Shown here: piece by piece, positions 34,056 through 42,529 of the stretch
Numbering within the stretch: the stretch's first letter is position 1
Layout: each line of letters begins with the position of its first letter
NCBI RefSeq assembly: GCF_933208505.1
Contig: NZ_CAKOEU010000005.1
Length of the DNA stretch: 64,000 nt
From: Convivina praedatoris
GTDB taxonomy: Bacteria; Bacillota; Bacilli; Lactobacillales; Lactobacillaceae
Reading direction: 5' to 3' (one strand)
Notes under the pieces: model-generated
Seen by the model: only the letters and a program-made list of their open reading frames with translations
What the model was told of the DNA's origin: nothing
The model's database searches: none
Position numbers and translations under genes: made by a program

Positions 34056-35534
34056 ATGCCCATACATATGATGCCAGATTGGCAGCGGTATCTAAATCAG
34101 GTTCCACAAATGGATGCTATGGTGCACCAGGCCAAGTTATTTACTCTCAATAAGGAAGCTGTTGAGCTAGTTGTTTGTGACTACTTACCAAAGTTTCGAG
34201 CACTGTTATCGCAAAACGGTTTAGAAAATTTATCCTATTGGTCAGCCTATGATTGCTTGCAAAATGTTAACATTAAACAACAGCGACCATTAGGTGTTCA
34301 TGACTTTACCTGGCCATCAGATGCACAGTTTATTCGGATGTATGACCGGGTATTGATTATGGTCAAGCGTCAGCACTATGCAACGATTTGGCCCGCTTAT
34401 CCATCTGGTGATTTGTTTGACCGGATTGATTTGATGGAAAATGATAAACTAAAACAACAATTGACTTTGGATGATCGTGGTTTTGTTTCGCGGGTGGTTA
34501 ATTTTGAAAATGATGTTGTGGTGCGAGTTGACTATCTAACACCCAGTGGAGATATTGCGGTTCAAGAAAACTACCAAACTGGTTTAGTAACGACTCAGCA
34601 AAGTTGGACCGGTCAAAAAACTTTTCCTAATATGAACGCTTTGATTCGAGAGGTCAGTGTTCGCTATCTTAAAGCCCTATCACCAGAAGAGATTTTGTTA
34701 GTGGCTCAAACTGGTCGAAATGTTGAAATTTTGGATCAATTACCAGCTGGCTATCAAATTATCACCACTTATAATGGCGATTATGCCGAAAGTACTGTCC
34801 AAGTTCCTACTAATAGTCAGCAAATTATTGCTAGTCAACCAGGTGAAGTTCCTGCCTTACAGGCTAATTCTTTGGTTCAAGTACCCTTAGAAGTTATTGC
34901 CCCATTTGCAGCGCAATTAGTTTTGGGACGGGCAGCGCCGCATAATAAATTACCAATCTTTTGGACGGTGAATCAGGTCGATGAACAGTTACGTCATCAA
35001 ATTATGCGGACTTTAATTCAGTTAGCTCAGGAGCATCGTGAGTTGAATATTGTTTGTGAGTCGTCACAGGCAGTCGATGATTTACGAGCAATTGTGGCTG
35101 AAGCGGCTCAACAAATGGCTAGTCAACCAGGAAGTATGACCGCGGATGTACAAGCCTTTCAAGACCAATTCATCTTTATTCCACCGCAATCTGAAGGACA
35201 GCTATTCGATTGGTTCCATGCCACTTATTTGTTGCTGGATTTTGGCAATCGGCCCAATACTTATTTACAGACTTTGGCAATTTCCAAGGGTATTCCGCAG
35301 TTAAATCGGGTAGCTACGCCCTATTTGGTCAATGGGCAAAATGGACAAATTTTGCAAGAGCCAAGTCAAATTATTGCTGTGGTTAATCAGTATTTGGAAG
35401 ATTGGAATTACTGGATGAGTATTCAAACCGCAGCGATTCGCCTGTCCTATGAATTTGATCAACAGGAATTATGGGAAAAATGGCAAGAAGTGCTTAAACG
35501 TGCGCGTTTAGGTAATAAATACGGAGAAAAATAA
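34056..35534 (+). CDS. asp1: Accessory Sec system protein Asp1
   Basis: Component of the Asp1-Asp2-Asp3 complex that accompanies glycosylated adhesins to SecA2. The 492-residue protein has a GT-B-like layout: N-terminal MMPDWQRY and HQAKLFT, a central DDRGFVSRVVNF and YLTPSGDI strand region, and the C-terminal ISKGIPQLNRVATPYLVNGQNG, which matches the family's degenerate glycosyltransferase end. The start at 34056 is taken because GGAGG lies in front of it; an upstream frame start at 34041 overlaps the site. Confidence 0.8.
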   Translation: MPIHMMPDWQRYLNQVPQMDAMVHQAKLFTLNKEAVELVVCDYLPKFRALLSQNGLENLSYWSAYDCLQNVNIKQQRPLGVHDFTWPSDAQFIRMYDRVLIMVKRQHYATIWPAYPSGDLFDRIDLMENDKLKQQLTLDDRGFVSRVVNFENDVVVRVDYLTPSGDIAVQENYQTGLVTTQQSWTGQKTFPNMNALIREVSVRYLKALSPEEILLVAQTGRNVEILDQLPAGYQIITTYNGDYAESTVQVPTNSQQIIASQPGEVPALQANSLVQVPLEVIAPFAAQLVLGRAAPHNKLPIFWTVNQVDEQLRHQIMRTLIQLAQEHRELNIVCESSQAVDDLRAIVAEAAQQMASQPGSMTADVQAFQDQFIFIPPQSEGQLFDWFHATYLLLDFGNRPNTYLQTLAISKGIPQLNRVATPYLVNGQNGQILQEPSQIIAVVNQYLEDWNYWMSIQTAAIRLSYEFDQQELWEKWQEVLKRARLGNKYGEK

Positions 35535-35538
35535 CGGC

Positions 35539-37077
35539 ATGGCTGATATATCGGTATTACAAATTGGACAAGCAGATTGGACAAGTCAAGCTGCAATGGA
35601 TGGCCTAAAATGGGTTCATACGACAGTTGCTGATTTGCCTACTTTTTTGGCGCAACAAGATGAACCTTTTAAACTAGAACAAGACTACGTTTTGTTGACC
35701 GATTTGACACTGGATAGCAGTTTGCTAGTAAGAAAAGTTGAAGAATGGCCGGCTTATCGCTTCATTTACTTGGCTGAATTGAGCCAGATTAGTGTTGAAT
35801 TGCAACAGGCTTTGTCAATGCGAGGCGCCTTTCATTTTAACGAACAACAGCCACAAACGGTGGCCCAACGTATTTTAGCTGATTTGTACTTGGGACAAAT
35901 TGCCTTTCCAACCCGTTTTAGTGAAGAACAATTTATTCCAACCATCAATTATGATTGGCAATTCCGTCGTTCTGGTCGTTTTTCAAGCGCCTTTACGGGT
36001 GATTTTGGCGATGATTGGCAACAAATTGGCACGTTAAAAACTTTTGCGGGGGATTTGAATCCTAATCAAGATAATTTGATTTATCTGGACTACGATGCCA
36101 CTGGGACAGCCCAAGTTAGTTTAGAGTGTGTTTTTTTCCACGGTGGTCGTTTACAACAGTTACAGTTTTTGCGCGGTGATGGGTTAGTTAATATGACACC
36201 TTTGAAGGCTCCGGCTCGTTATCAAGATTATCAGATTATTGTCTTGGCCAAGGGGAAGGGGACTTTGGATTTACATGCGGTACATCAACGCCGTTCCCGT
36301 CACGGTTTGGGAATGTTTATTCCAGGTGGACAGCGTCAGTTGACCGAAGATAATCAAGAAGTGTTGTCCTATTTTAATCCTGGTACGAAAAAGGGACCGA
36401 TGATTGTTCTTTTTGCTGGTACACGTTTACACGTGGAAGGTTTTGAAATGATGGGACCTTTGGATAAATTAGGTTATCCTTACTTGTTATTCACGGATGC
36501 TCGTAGTCAGGGAGGAGCCTTTGACGTTGGTAATGCGGCTTATGAGGCCTTGGTTGTGAAGATTATTCGTAAGGCCCAACAATTTTTGGGATTAACTAGT
36601 GACCAGGTGATTATGTCTGGTTATTCCATGGGAAGTTATCCGGCCATCTATTACACACCAGATATCAAGCCTGGTGCTCTCTTACTAGCTAAGCCAATTT
36701 TAAATTTGGGTACTTTTACTTCCAGTGCCGAATTTCCACACAGTGGCGTTAACCATGATTGGACTTTGGATGTTCGTCGGCAATTGACTGGTCGAGTCGA
36801 TCCCGAAGACACGGTTGCCTTAAATCAAAAGTTGTGGCATAAACTTGATCAACTTAGTATCGTTGACTGGCCACAGGTGTCGATGTTTAGTATGGACAGT
36901 GATGAGTACGATGGGGTCTCCTTGCCACAGTTATTAGATTATTTGAAAGAACGAAAGGTTCGCTTGAATCATCACGGAGAACCTGGTTATCACGAACAGA
37001 AAATTCCAGAGATGATTCGTTTCATGATTGATGAATACGAGCGGATTATTGCCGAAATGATTGCAAAGGGGCGGTAA
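35539..37077 (+). CDS. asp2: Accessory Sec system protein Asp2
   Basis: A 512-residue protein that in streptococci acetylates GlcNAc on the adhesin and is needed for its export. The C-terminal alpha/beta-hydrolase part has the nucleophile elbow GYSMGSYPA with Ser363 and a late histidine cluster NHHGEPGYHEQ, which can provide the catalytic His. The N-terminal VLQIGQADW matches Asp2 proteins. Only 4 bases after asp1. The complete-looking triad suggests it is active. Confidence 0.85.
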   Translation: MADISVLQIGQADWTSQAAMDGLKWVHTTVADLPTFLAQQDEPFKLEQDYVLLTDLTLDSSLLVRKVEEWPAYRFIYLAELSQISVELQQALSMRGAFHFNEQQPQTVAQRILADLYLGQIAFPTRFSEEQFIPTINYDWQFRRSGRFSSAFTGDFGDDWQQIGTLKTFAGDLNPNQDNLIYLDYDATGTAQVSLECVFFHGGRLQQLQFLRGDGLVNMTPLKAPARYQDYQIIVLAKGKGTLDLHAVHQRRSRHGLGMFIPGGQRQLTEDNQEVLSYFNPGTKKGPMIVLFAGTRLHVEGFEMMGPLDKLGYPYLLFTDARSQGGAFDVGNAAYEALVVKIIRKAQQFLGLTSDQVIMSGYSMGSYPAIYYTPDIKPGALLLAKPILNLGTFTSSAEFPHSGVNHDWTLDVRRQLTGRVDPEDTVALNQKLWHKLDQLSIVDWPQVSMFSMDSDEYDGVSLPQLLDYLKERKVRLNHHGEPGYHEQKIPEMIRFMIDEYERIIAEMIAKGR

Positions 37078-37078
37078 T

Positions 37079-38185
37079 ATGAGATATCAAGTATATTGGA
37101 CACCCGAAACGCAGTTAATTGAATTGCAAGGGGCAGTAATTGATTTTAAAGCCTACAATGAAGTTGAGTTTCAGCATCAATTTTTGCCTAGTGGACAGCC
37201 CATTGTCGGCTGGTACTCTCAGGCTAATTATTTAAATACTAAAACTATGTCGGATTTACCGTATTTGTATCCTGGTAAAACCTATTATTTTGACCGGCAA
37301 GTTACTAACTCCGAGCGGATGCACGCCTACTTAGCCGTAACTTTTTATGATAAAGATGGATTGGCTTTGGATACTAAGCAACAAAATGCTGATTGCATTG
37401 AAGTGACGGTTCCAGAGGGAACTGACTATTATGAGGTTAAATTGCTTTCAGCAGGAACGGGTAGTTTTATCTTTCGAGGCTTTAATATTCGCCCTAAGGT
37501 TGAGGAGGGTTATCTACTCAGTGGCGATCAGCAATTAAATGATAATCTGTATTCCTATCTGGATATACCTAAAAGCTTGAAAAATAAGACCTTACGAGTA
37601 ATTTTTTCAGAACCAGAGTTTCACAGTCTCAAATACGTGAATGATTTGATTTCTCCTAGTAATCAGGCGGTTTTGTACTTTACTACGGACTTATTGCATG
37701 CCGATAGTTATGTTCAAACTGATCTATCTGAAGAAATTAATAAGGCTAAAAAATCGGTACATGCCAACAAAATTGAATTTGTTGGGTATGGTTTGATTTC
37801 TAGTTATACGGCCTTAACCTATCAGGGAAAATTCCGTGGGAGCCATGCGGTTATTTCTGATCCCAGTGCTGATCAAAAAGTATCTTATTTGGAACGGATG
37901 TCCCCAGCACTAAGGAATCAGTTTAAAAATATTTCCGTTAGGATTAGTGAATCATTAACTGGCTCCTTTGAGTTTTTAACTAGCGCCTTTGCCAATGACT
38001 TGCGGGTGCCCGTGATGGTGCCACATCCCAATGAGGATCGGTTAGCTAGTTTACGGTATGATACAGAAACTACTAACTATACTCGCGCTGATACCGTTCA
38101 TCAGCGTCCAAGTCATCAGGAAAAGAAGAAAAGTAGTAAACTCCATAGTGGTCGGTTACGGAATTTCTTTATGAATGAAGATTAG
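37079..38185 (+). CDS. asp3: Accessory Sec system protein Asp3
   Basis: Third member of the Asp complex, a carbohydrate-binding-module-like protein. Residues 1-140 show the family pattern YWTPETQLIELQGAVIDF, LPSGQPIVGWYS and LYPGKTYYF. At 368 residues it is longer than the streptococcal protein of about 300; the extra C-terminal part (about 165-330) contains an alpha/beta-like segment, and the last 30 residues are basic and low complexity. The start at 37079 is chosen for its GGGG site. It overlaps asp2 in the same transcript. Confidence 0.82.
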   Translation: MRYQVYWTPETQLIELQGAVIDFKAYNEVEFQHQFLPSGQPIVGWYSQANYLNTKTMSDLPYLYPGKTYYFDRQVTNSERMHAYLAVTFYDKDGLALDTKQQNADCIEVTVPEGTDYYEVKLLSAGTGSFIFRGFNIRPKVEEGYLLSGDQQLNDNLYSYLDIPKSLKNKTLRVIFSEPEFHSLKYVNDLISPSNQAVLYFTTDLLHADSYVQTDLSEEINKAKKSVHANKIEFVGYGLISSYTALTYQGKFRGSHAVISDPSADQKVSYLERMSPALRNQFKNISVRISESLTGSFEFLTSAFANDLRVPVMVPHPNEDRLASLRYDTETTNYTRADTVHQRPSHQEKKKSSKLHSGRLRNFFMNED

Positions 38186-38191
38186 TTCATC

Positions 38192-38221
38192 AAAAAAAGC
38201 CCCAGTTAAGGGGCTTTTTTA
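38192..38221. terminator. Bidirectional terminator after asp3
   Basis: AAAAAAGCCCC and GGGGCTTTTTT flank a short loop, ending both asp3 and the convergent oxidoreductase gene. Confidence 0.9.
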
Positions 38222-38222
38222 C

Positions 38223-38876
38223 TTAGGCGTTAACAATGGTAAAACGCGTTTGATGATGTTTCGGATGCTGGATTTCTGATAGCATAGCTTGAGCCATCGT
38301 ACCAGAGGTAGTTAATGATTGATCAGTCGAGTTAAAGAGCAAATTGTCTGCACCAGTAATCATTTGATCACTAGCTGGACCATCTTCAAAGGTAATTCCT
38401 GGAGAGATGCCAAACCAATTGACATTGTCCACCTGTTTTAGAAAATCTAATTCAGCCAGTTGATTTTGTGGAATAGCTTGCCAGTCTCGATTAGCTGGGT
38501 CAGCGACGATATCATCTACCAGGTTATGCTGATCAGCACCAGTTTTTAAGCTACCAGCTCCAAGGATGAAGGCCAAGCGTGGCTTAGCTTGATTGCGTAA
38601 GCAAGCCACTAGGTGTGCGGCTAAATCAACATGGAGGTAGGCTTGATCTGGACTAGTGGCAAAGGCATCAACAACTACATCAAATTGTGTCAGTTGACTC
38701 TTAGTCAGGTTAAAGGCATCATCGACTAAAGGTGTTATGGATGGATATTGCTGTTGAAGTTGCGTTAATTTTTCAGCATTACGACCATTAGCGGTAACCG
38801 AGAAGCCTTGTGCAACAGCAAGTTGAGTTAGGGATTGACCGGCCATGCCGGTTGCACCAATAATTAAAATTTTCAT
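38223..38876 (-). CDS. NAD(P)-binding oxidoreductase, NAD(P)H-dependent epimerase/SDR-like
   Basis: A 217-residue atypical short-chain dehydrogenase with the N-terminal dinucleotide motif KILIIGATGMAGQSL. It resembles small NmrA/YwnB-type proteins, without a clear YxxxK catalytic pair, so substrate and direction are unknown. The ATG at 38876 is chosen because AAGGAAGG lies 9 bases upstream. Monocistronic, transcribed leftward toward asp3. Confidence 0.8.
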   Translation of the reverse strand: MKILIIGATGMAGQSLTQLAVAQGFSVTANGRNAEKLTQLQQQYPSITPLVDDAFNLTKSQLTQFDVVVDAFATSPDQAYLHVDLAAHLVACLRNQAKPRLAFILGAGSLKTGADQHNLVDDIVADPANRDWQAIPQNQLAELDFLKQVDNVNWFGISPGITFEDGPASDQMITGADNLLFNSTDQSLTTSGTMAQAMLSEIQHPKHHQTRFTIVNA

Positions 38877-38956
38877 GATAAACAACCTTCCTTTAAATTA
38901 AGTCTATTATACTTTTCATGGCAGAATCTTGCCTTATTTATTAAATTTATTCAACA

Positions 38957-38990
38957 AAAAACAGCTAAGTATGTTTACTTAGCTGTTTTT
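38957..38990. terminator. Bidirectional terminator-like hairpin with no adjacent coding gene
   Basis: AAAAAACAGCTAAGT pairs with ACTTAGCTGTTTTT over a 6-base loop. It is upstream of the leftward oxidoreductase gene and downstream of nothing coding, so it may end a non-coding transcript from the right. Confidence 0.8.
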
Positions 38991-39065
38991 GTTTGGACGC
39001 TGTCTTAATTATTGACTACAGTTTACCAGGCTGAGTCGAATGCGATTACATAATCAAATATGTAT

Positions 39066-39106
39066 AGGGCTTATATTACTACCAGCCAGATAGGTAGTAA
39101 ACGCCT
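39066..39106 (+). repeat. Hairpin element copy 1
   Basis: Basal AGG (39066-39068) pairs with CCT (39104-39106); left internal loop GCTTATA; upper stem TTACTACC (39076-39083) pairs with GGTAGTAA (39093-39100); right internal loop ACG. Short 9-base apical loop. Flanked by TGTA/TACA. Member of the eight-copy family described in the findings. Confidence 0.8.
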
Positions 39107-39131
39107 ACAATACACGTTAAGAACAACGCCA

Positions 39132-39200
39132 GGGACTTACATCGTCAGTGGATTGGAGTAGTAGTGTGTGCCAGGAGAAATCATACACCGACGAAGGCCC
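39132..39200 (+). repeat. Hairpin element copy 2
   Basis: Basal GGG/CCC, left loop ACTTACA, upper stem TCGTC with GACGA (39190-39194) continued by GTG/CAC after one mismatch, right loop AGG. Apical part about 35 bases. Same orientation as copy 1, 25 bases downstream. Confidence 0.8.
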
Positions 39201-39340
39201 CATAGTATCACATAAAAATATGGTATCGGTTCCGTTTTTATAAAAATTATTAACTTTATTTATTTCCTTTATTATGCAATTTTAATGAAAAATAATCAAG
39301 CTGTTTCATTACTAATACAGGATATTTATTCCAAAAAAGA

Positions 39341-39372
39341 AAAAACTCCAATTTTAAGTTGGGGTTTTTTAG
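39341..39372. terminator. Terminator downstream of tRNA-Leu (and of the hairpin region)
   Basis: AAACTCCAA pairs with TTGGGGTTT over a 7-base loop with A and T runs on the two sides, so it can act for the leftward tRNA-Leu transcript and for a rightward one from the hairpin region. Confidence 0.85.
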
Positions 39373-39399
39373 TTGAGGCGGTGCTTTACCAGCCTATTA

Positions 39400-39483
39400 T
39401 GCCGATGACAGGGATCGAACCTGCACGATGAAATCATCATACCGACCTGAACGGTACGCGTCTGCCAATTCCGCCACATCGGC
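39400..39483 (-). tRNA. tRNA-Leu (anticodon CAG)
   Basis: On the minus strand the acceptor arms GCCGATG and CATCGGC pair, followed by discriminator A. The anticodon arm TACCG-TTCAGGT-CGGTA gives anticodon CAG. A class II variable arm and the T-arm GCAGGTTCGATCCCTGT... core GGTTCGATCC are present. CCA is not encoded. A minus-strand TATAAT box lies about 20-30 bases upstream (near 39503). Confidence 0.95.
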
Positions 39484-39532
39484 AAGATATAACTAATGTA
39501 TTATACCTATAAAAAAGGCTTGATTACAAGTC

Positions 39533-39560
39533 TTGACATTCAATTGTTCCGGGGTATGAT
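39533..39560 (+). promoter_or_regulatory. Promoter of the serine biosynthesis operon
   Basis: TTGACA (39533-39538) and TATGAT (39555-39560) with a 16-base spacer. A start near 39567 leads into the leader peptide and attenuator. Confidence 0.8.
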
Positions 39561-39598
39561 TGGGGAAGTAAATACCTAATGAAAGGGGGAACTGGAAG

Positions 39599-39664
39599 AT
39601 GCTAATTATTAACTGCAATAATAATGTACTCTTTTCCTCCTCCCCTGTTGGCACTCATTGCTAA
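39599..39664 (+). CDS. Putative serine leader peptide (21 aa)
   Basis: ATG at 39599 opens a 21-codon frame ending TAA at 39662-39664, product MLIINCNNNVLFSSSPVGTHC. Three consecutive TCC serine codons lie at 39635-39643. A GGGGG/GGAAG purine stretch precedes the start. The last codons and stop coincide with a segment (39652-39662) that can pair with the 5' arm of the downstream terminator. This is the layout of a ribosome-mediated attenuator in front of serine biosynthesis genes. It was not computed or tested. Confidence 0.7.
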   Translation: MLIINCNNNVLFSSSPVGTHC

Positions 39665-39745
39665 TCGGGTTTATTTACGTTTCCAAATAGTAGACCAAGT
39701 TGAGCATGGGTGTTGATTAATAATCATTTGACCCCGTGCTTTTTT
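39652..39745 (+). promoter_or_regulatory. Attenuator of serC-serA: antiterminator and terminator arms
   Basis: Terminator: AGCATGGGT (39703-39711) pairs with ACCCCGTGCT (39731-39740), one bulge, then TTTTTT. Alternative: CACTCATTGCT (39652-39662) pairs with AGCATGGGTG (39703-39712) with one bulged T. Ribosome stalling at the serine codons would leave the second pairing free and allow read-through; a ribosome reaching the stop codon would mask 39652-39662 and permit termination. Confidence 0.7.
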
Positions 39746-39768
39746 AATACCCAATTTTGGAGGTATAT

Positions 39769-40866
39769 ATGCAAAGTTATAATTTTTCGGCTGGACCGGC
39801 AGTTATGCCGAGCGAAGTTTTGACTCAGATTCAGTTTGATTTGGCTCAAAGTCAAGAAGATCATATGAGTATTTTAGAAATTTCACATCGAAGTCTAACT
39901 TTTGACAAAATTGTTGATCAGGCCAAAGCCCGCTTACGTGAGTTAATGGACTTGCCCCAAGACTATGAGGTGCTTTTTGTTCAAGGCGGGGGTTCCTTGC
40001 AATTTGAAATGGTTCCACTTAATTTTGCCAATCAAGCGCATCAAATTGCGGTGTTAGACTCTGGTAATTTTGCGTACAAGGCTGCCCAAGCTGCTCAAGC
40101 AGAAGGGATATCGGCCAAAATTGTAGCGAGCTCTCGTGATGAAAAATACCGCTACTTACCACAGTTACCAGTTGATTTTTCGGCTCAAGCTTATGATTAT
40201 TTGCATATTACGACTAATAATACGATTGAAGGAACCTGCTATCACCAAAGTAATTTACCGCAAACAACCGGTCCTTTAGTAGCTGATATGAGTTCTAATA
40301 TTTTAGCAGAACCCTATGATATTCGTAATTTTGATTTGATTTTTGCCGGGGCACAAAAGAATTTGGGACCGGCAGGAGTAACCGTGGTGGTTGTCAAAAA
40401 GTCCTGGTTAGCCCAACAAAGAGTAACTAACGTAGGGCCGATGATGCGTTATCAAAGTTATTTAGATAAAAATTCAATGTATAATACGCCACCAGTATTT
40501 AACATTTATGCCTTGAATTTGGTCTTAGGTTGGGTTCAAGACCAGGGTGGGGTGCCCGCTATGTATGCGGCTAATCAAAAGAAGGCCCAGTTGCTGTATG
40601 ACTACTTAGATAAATCTAATTTTTATCATCCTTTGATTACAGGAGTAGATCGTTCCTTGACCAATGTTGTCTTTAGTACCGGTAATGGTCAACTAGATCA
40701 AACAATTGCCCAACAAGCTCAGGAATATGGCTTATACAATCTAGCCGGTCATCGTTCCGTTGGTGGTTTCCGAGCCTCCTTGTACAATGCTCAGCCGCTA
40801 GCAGCGGTAACCGCCTTGATTGACTACTTAGATAAAGCACAAAAGGAGCATCGAAATGAACGTTAA
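39769..40866 (+). CDS. serC: Phosphoserine aminotransferase
   Basis: PLP enzyme converting 3-phosphohydroxypyruvate and glutamate to O-phosphoserine. The 365-residue protein starts MQSYNFSAGPAVMP and shows the PLP-lysine region FAGAQKNLGPAGV and the HRSVGGFRAS phosphate-binding end. The ATG at 39769 has TTGGAGG upstream; an in-frame TTG at 39757 overlaps the site. First structural gene after the attenuator; overlaps serA by 11 bases. Confidence 0.96.
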   Translation: MQSYNFSAGPAVMPSEVLTQIQFDLAQSQEDHMSILEISHRSLTFDKIVDQAKARLRELMDLPQDYEVLFVQGGGSLQFEMVPLNFANQAHQIAVLDSGNFAYKAAQAAQAEGISAKIVASSRDEKYRYLPQLPVDFSAQAYDYLHITTNNTIEGTCYHQSNLPQTTGPLVADMSSNILAEPYDIRNFDLIFAGAQKNLGPAGVTVVVVKKSWLAQQRVTNVGPMMRYQSYLDKNSMYNTPPVFNIYALNLVLGWVQDQGGVPAMYAANQKKAQLLYDYLDKSNFYHPLITGVDRSLTNVVFSTGNGQLDQTIAQQAQEYGLYNLAGHRSVGGFRASLYNAQPLAAVTALIDYLDKAQKEHRNER

Positions 40867-42028
40867 AACTTACAATGCCATTAGTCCTAAGGGATTAAAC
40901 TATTTAGCTGAACGTGGATATCAACTCAATGCTGACCAGCCCGCTGATGCGATTTTATTACGGTCACAAGATCTTCATTCAGAAACGATCAGTGACAGTG
41001 TTAAGGCGATTGTACGAGCAGGAGCCGGTTTTAATAATATTCCGGTTGATGAACTTTCTCAGCGTGGGATTCCAGTCTTTAACACGCCGGGAGGGAATGC
41101 TAATGCTGTCAAAGAACTAACCATTGCGGCCTTGATTATGGCCGCTCGGCCGGTCATCGGGGCGATTGATTTTGCCAATAGTGTCCGCGGCGGGGATGTT
41201 TCCTTGCGAACTGAAAGTGACAAAGGGGGCTATCGCGGGACTGAATTAGCCGGTAAAACGCTAGGGGTGATTGGACTAGGAAATGTCGGGTCCAAGGTGG
41301 CTAATACGGCGCTAGCTTTGGACATGAAGGTAATTGGGTATGATCCCGGTTTAAACGCAAATACAGCTTGGCGGATTGACCGACATGTGCAACATGCCAG
41401 TCAAGTGGAAACTTTACTGCAAGCTGCTGACTATGTCACTGTCCATATTCCCTATACGGAAGGTAACCATTTTTTCATTAGCCGTGATAAATTAGCTTTG
41501 ATGAAGCCAGAAGCAGCTTTGATTAATTATTCGCGCAATGACATTGTTGACAATCAAGCCGCTGTTGATGCCTTAAAAGAGGGGCACTTACGGCGCTACC
41601 TTACCGATTTTAGCGATGATGTACTCTATGATAACGACCAAGTTATTATCACACCTCATATCGGTGGTTCAACCATTGAAGCTGAAGAAACCAGTGCTTC
41701 GATGGCTGCCCAACAATTGGATGCTTTTTTGACCAGTGGAAACTTAATTCATTCTGTTAATTTTCCAGATATCAACGAACCTTTTACTAGTCAATATCGA
41801 GTCGGTATTTTCCATGAAAACGTACCTAATATGCTGGGGCAAATTTCCCAAGTATTCGGTAGTTTCGGATTAAATATCGAAGAATTAAGTAATCGAGCTA
41901 ATAAGCAATATGCCTACACTTTAGTGGCAATTAATGAATTGGATGATCAGCAAGAAGCTGGTTTGTTAAGCCGATTAGGCCAAATTAACCAAGTATTAAA
42001 AGTTCATTTTTACCAGCAAAGCAAGTAA
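40856..42028 (+). CDS. serA: D-3-phosphoglycerate dehydrogenase
   Basis: First step of serine synthesis. The 390-residue protein has the NAD-binding motif LGVIGLGNVGSKVA, the ITPHIGGSTIEAE segment with the catalytic His, and a C-terminal ACT domain (about 320-388: VGIFHENVPNMLGQISQVF cut short here as HENVPNMLGQI), likely for serine feedback. Overlaps the serC end with AAAGGAG, so the two are coupled. Confidence 0.96.
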   Translation: MNVKTYNAISPKGLNYLAERGYQLNADQPADAILLRSQDLHSETISDSVKAIVRAGAGFNNIPVDELSQRGIPVFNTPGGNANAVKELTIAALIMAARPVIGAIDFANSVRGGDVSLRTESDKGGYRGTELAGKTLGVIGLGNVGSKVANTALALDMKVIGYDPGLNANTAWRIDRHVQHASQVETLLQAADYVTVHIPYTEGNHFFISRDKLALMKPEAALINYSRNDIVDNQAAVDALKEGHLRRYLTDFSDDVLYDNDQVIITPHIGGSTIEAEETSASMAAQQLDAFLTSGNLIHSVNFPDINEPFTSQYRVGIFHENVPNMLGQISQVFGSFGLNIEELSNRANKQYAYTLVAINELDDQQEAGLLSRLGQINQVLKVHFYQQSK

Positions 42029-42040
42029 GGAGAATAAAAC

Positions 42041-42529
42041 ATGACCGAAGCACTACAATCAGCCGCCATTGCTAAGTTACAAGAACGAGGAGTTGGTCTT
42101 TCAGATGTTTATGATGGTGCATCTGAATTTTTAACGAATAAATATCATGATGAAATTCAAAAAGAGTTTTTAAATCAGGCCATTAATCGGGTGTTACATA
42201 AGGATGAAGTTGCCGATATTATTTTAACGGCCTTGTATCTAGATGAGCAAGCTGAAAAAATGCCTGCAAGTGAGCCTCTTAAGGCGCGCTTGCAACGCGA
42301 TGCTAATGGCCATAATGTTGATGAAATTTTAGCAATTGCCATTACGCAGCAGTTTTCGGCCGCCGCTACGGTCCATTACGGTCTCTTAGATGATTTAAAA
42401 CCAGGTTTAATTGGTCAAATTAATGATCGGTTAGATTCAATTAATGTCTATTTAGATGATATTTTAGCTGCTTTAATTGCTAGTGCGGCCATGACTTACC
42501 TAGAAATTTTAGGGGGTAATCAGTATTAA
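42041..42529 (+). CDS. Phosphatidylglycerophosphatase A family protein (YutG-like)
   Basis: A 162-residue protein matching the YutG-type, soluble-looking branch of the PgpA family: KLQERGVGLSDVYD, the DEILAIAI segment, GLLDDLKPGLIGQIN and VYLDDILAALIAS. The family dephosphorylates phosphatidylglycerol phosphate in phospholipid synthesis. Its place 12 bases after serA, with AAGGAG, makes it the third gene of the serine operon. No phosphoserine phosphatase (serB) is visible here, so another substrate cannot be excluded, but that is speculation. Confidence 0.8.
   Translation: MTEALQSAAIAKLQERGVGLSDVYDGASEFLTNKYHDEIQKEFLNQAINRVLHKDEVADIILTALYLDEQAEKMPASEPLKARLQRDANGHNVDEILAIAITQQFSAAATVHYGLLDDLKPGLIGQINDRLDSINVYLDDILAALIASAAMTYLEILGGNQY

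Larger units (their letters stand above)
38886..39399. other. Gene-free stretch holding two structured hairpins between two terminators
   Basis: About 510 bases without a plausible protein gene. It holds a strong terminator-like hairpin at 38957-38990, two hairpin elements at 39066-39106 and 39132-39200, AT-rich sequence (39202-39340) and a terminator at 39341-39372. The bracketing by two terminators would suit an independent non-coding transcript. I see no clear promoter. Confidence 0.6.

Noticed and set aside
39400..39483. tRNA-Leu as prophage attachment site
   Set aside because: The integrase is about 14 kb away with core genes between; no integrase or att-like repeat is next to the tRNA.
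39757..39768. Longer serC from a TTG at 39757
   Set aside because: The TTG overlaps the TTGGAGG ribosome-binding site and the family start is MQSYNFSAG at 39769.
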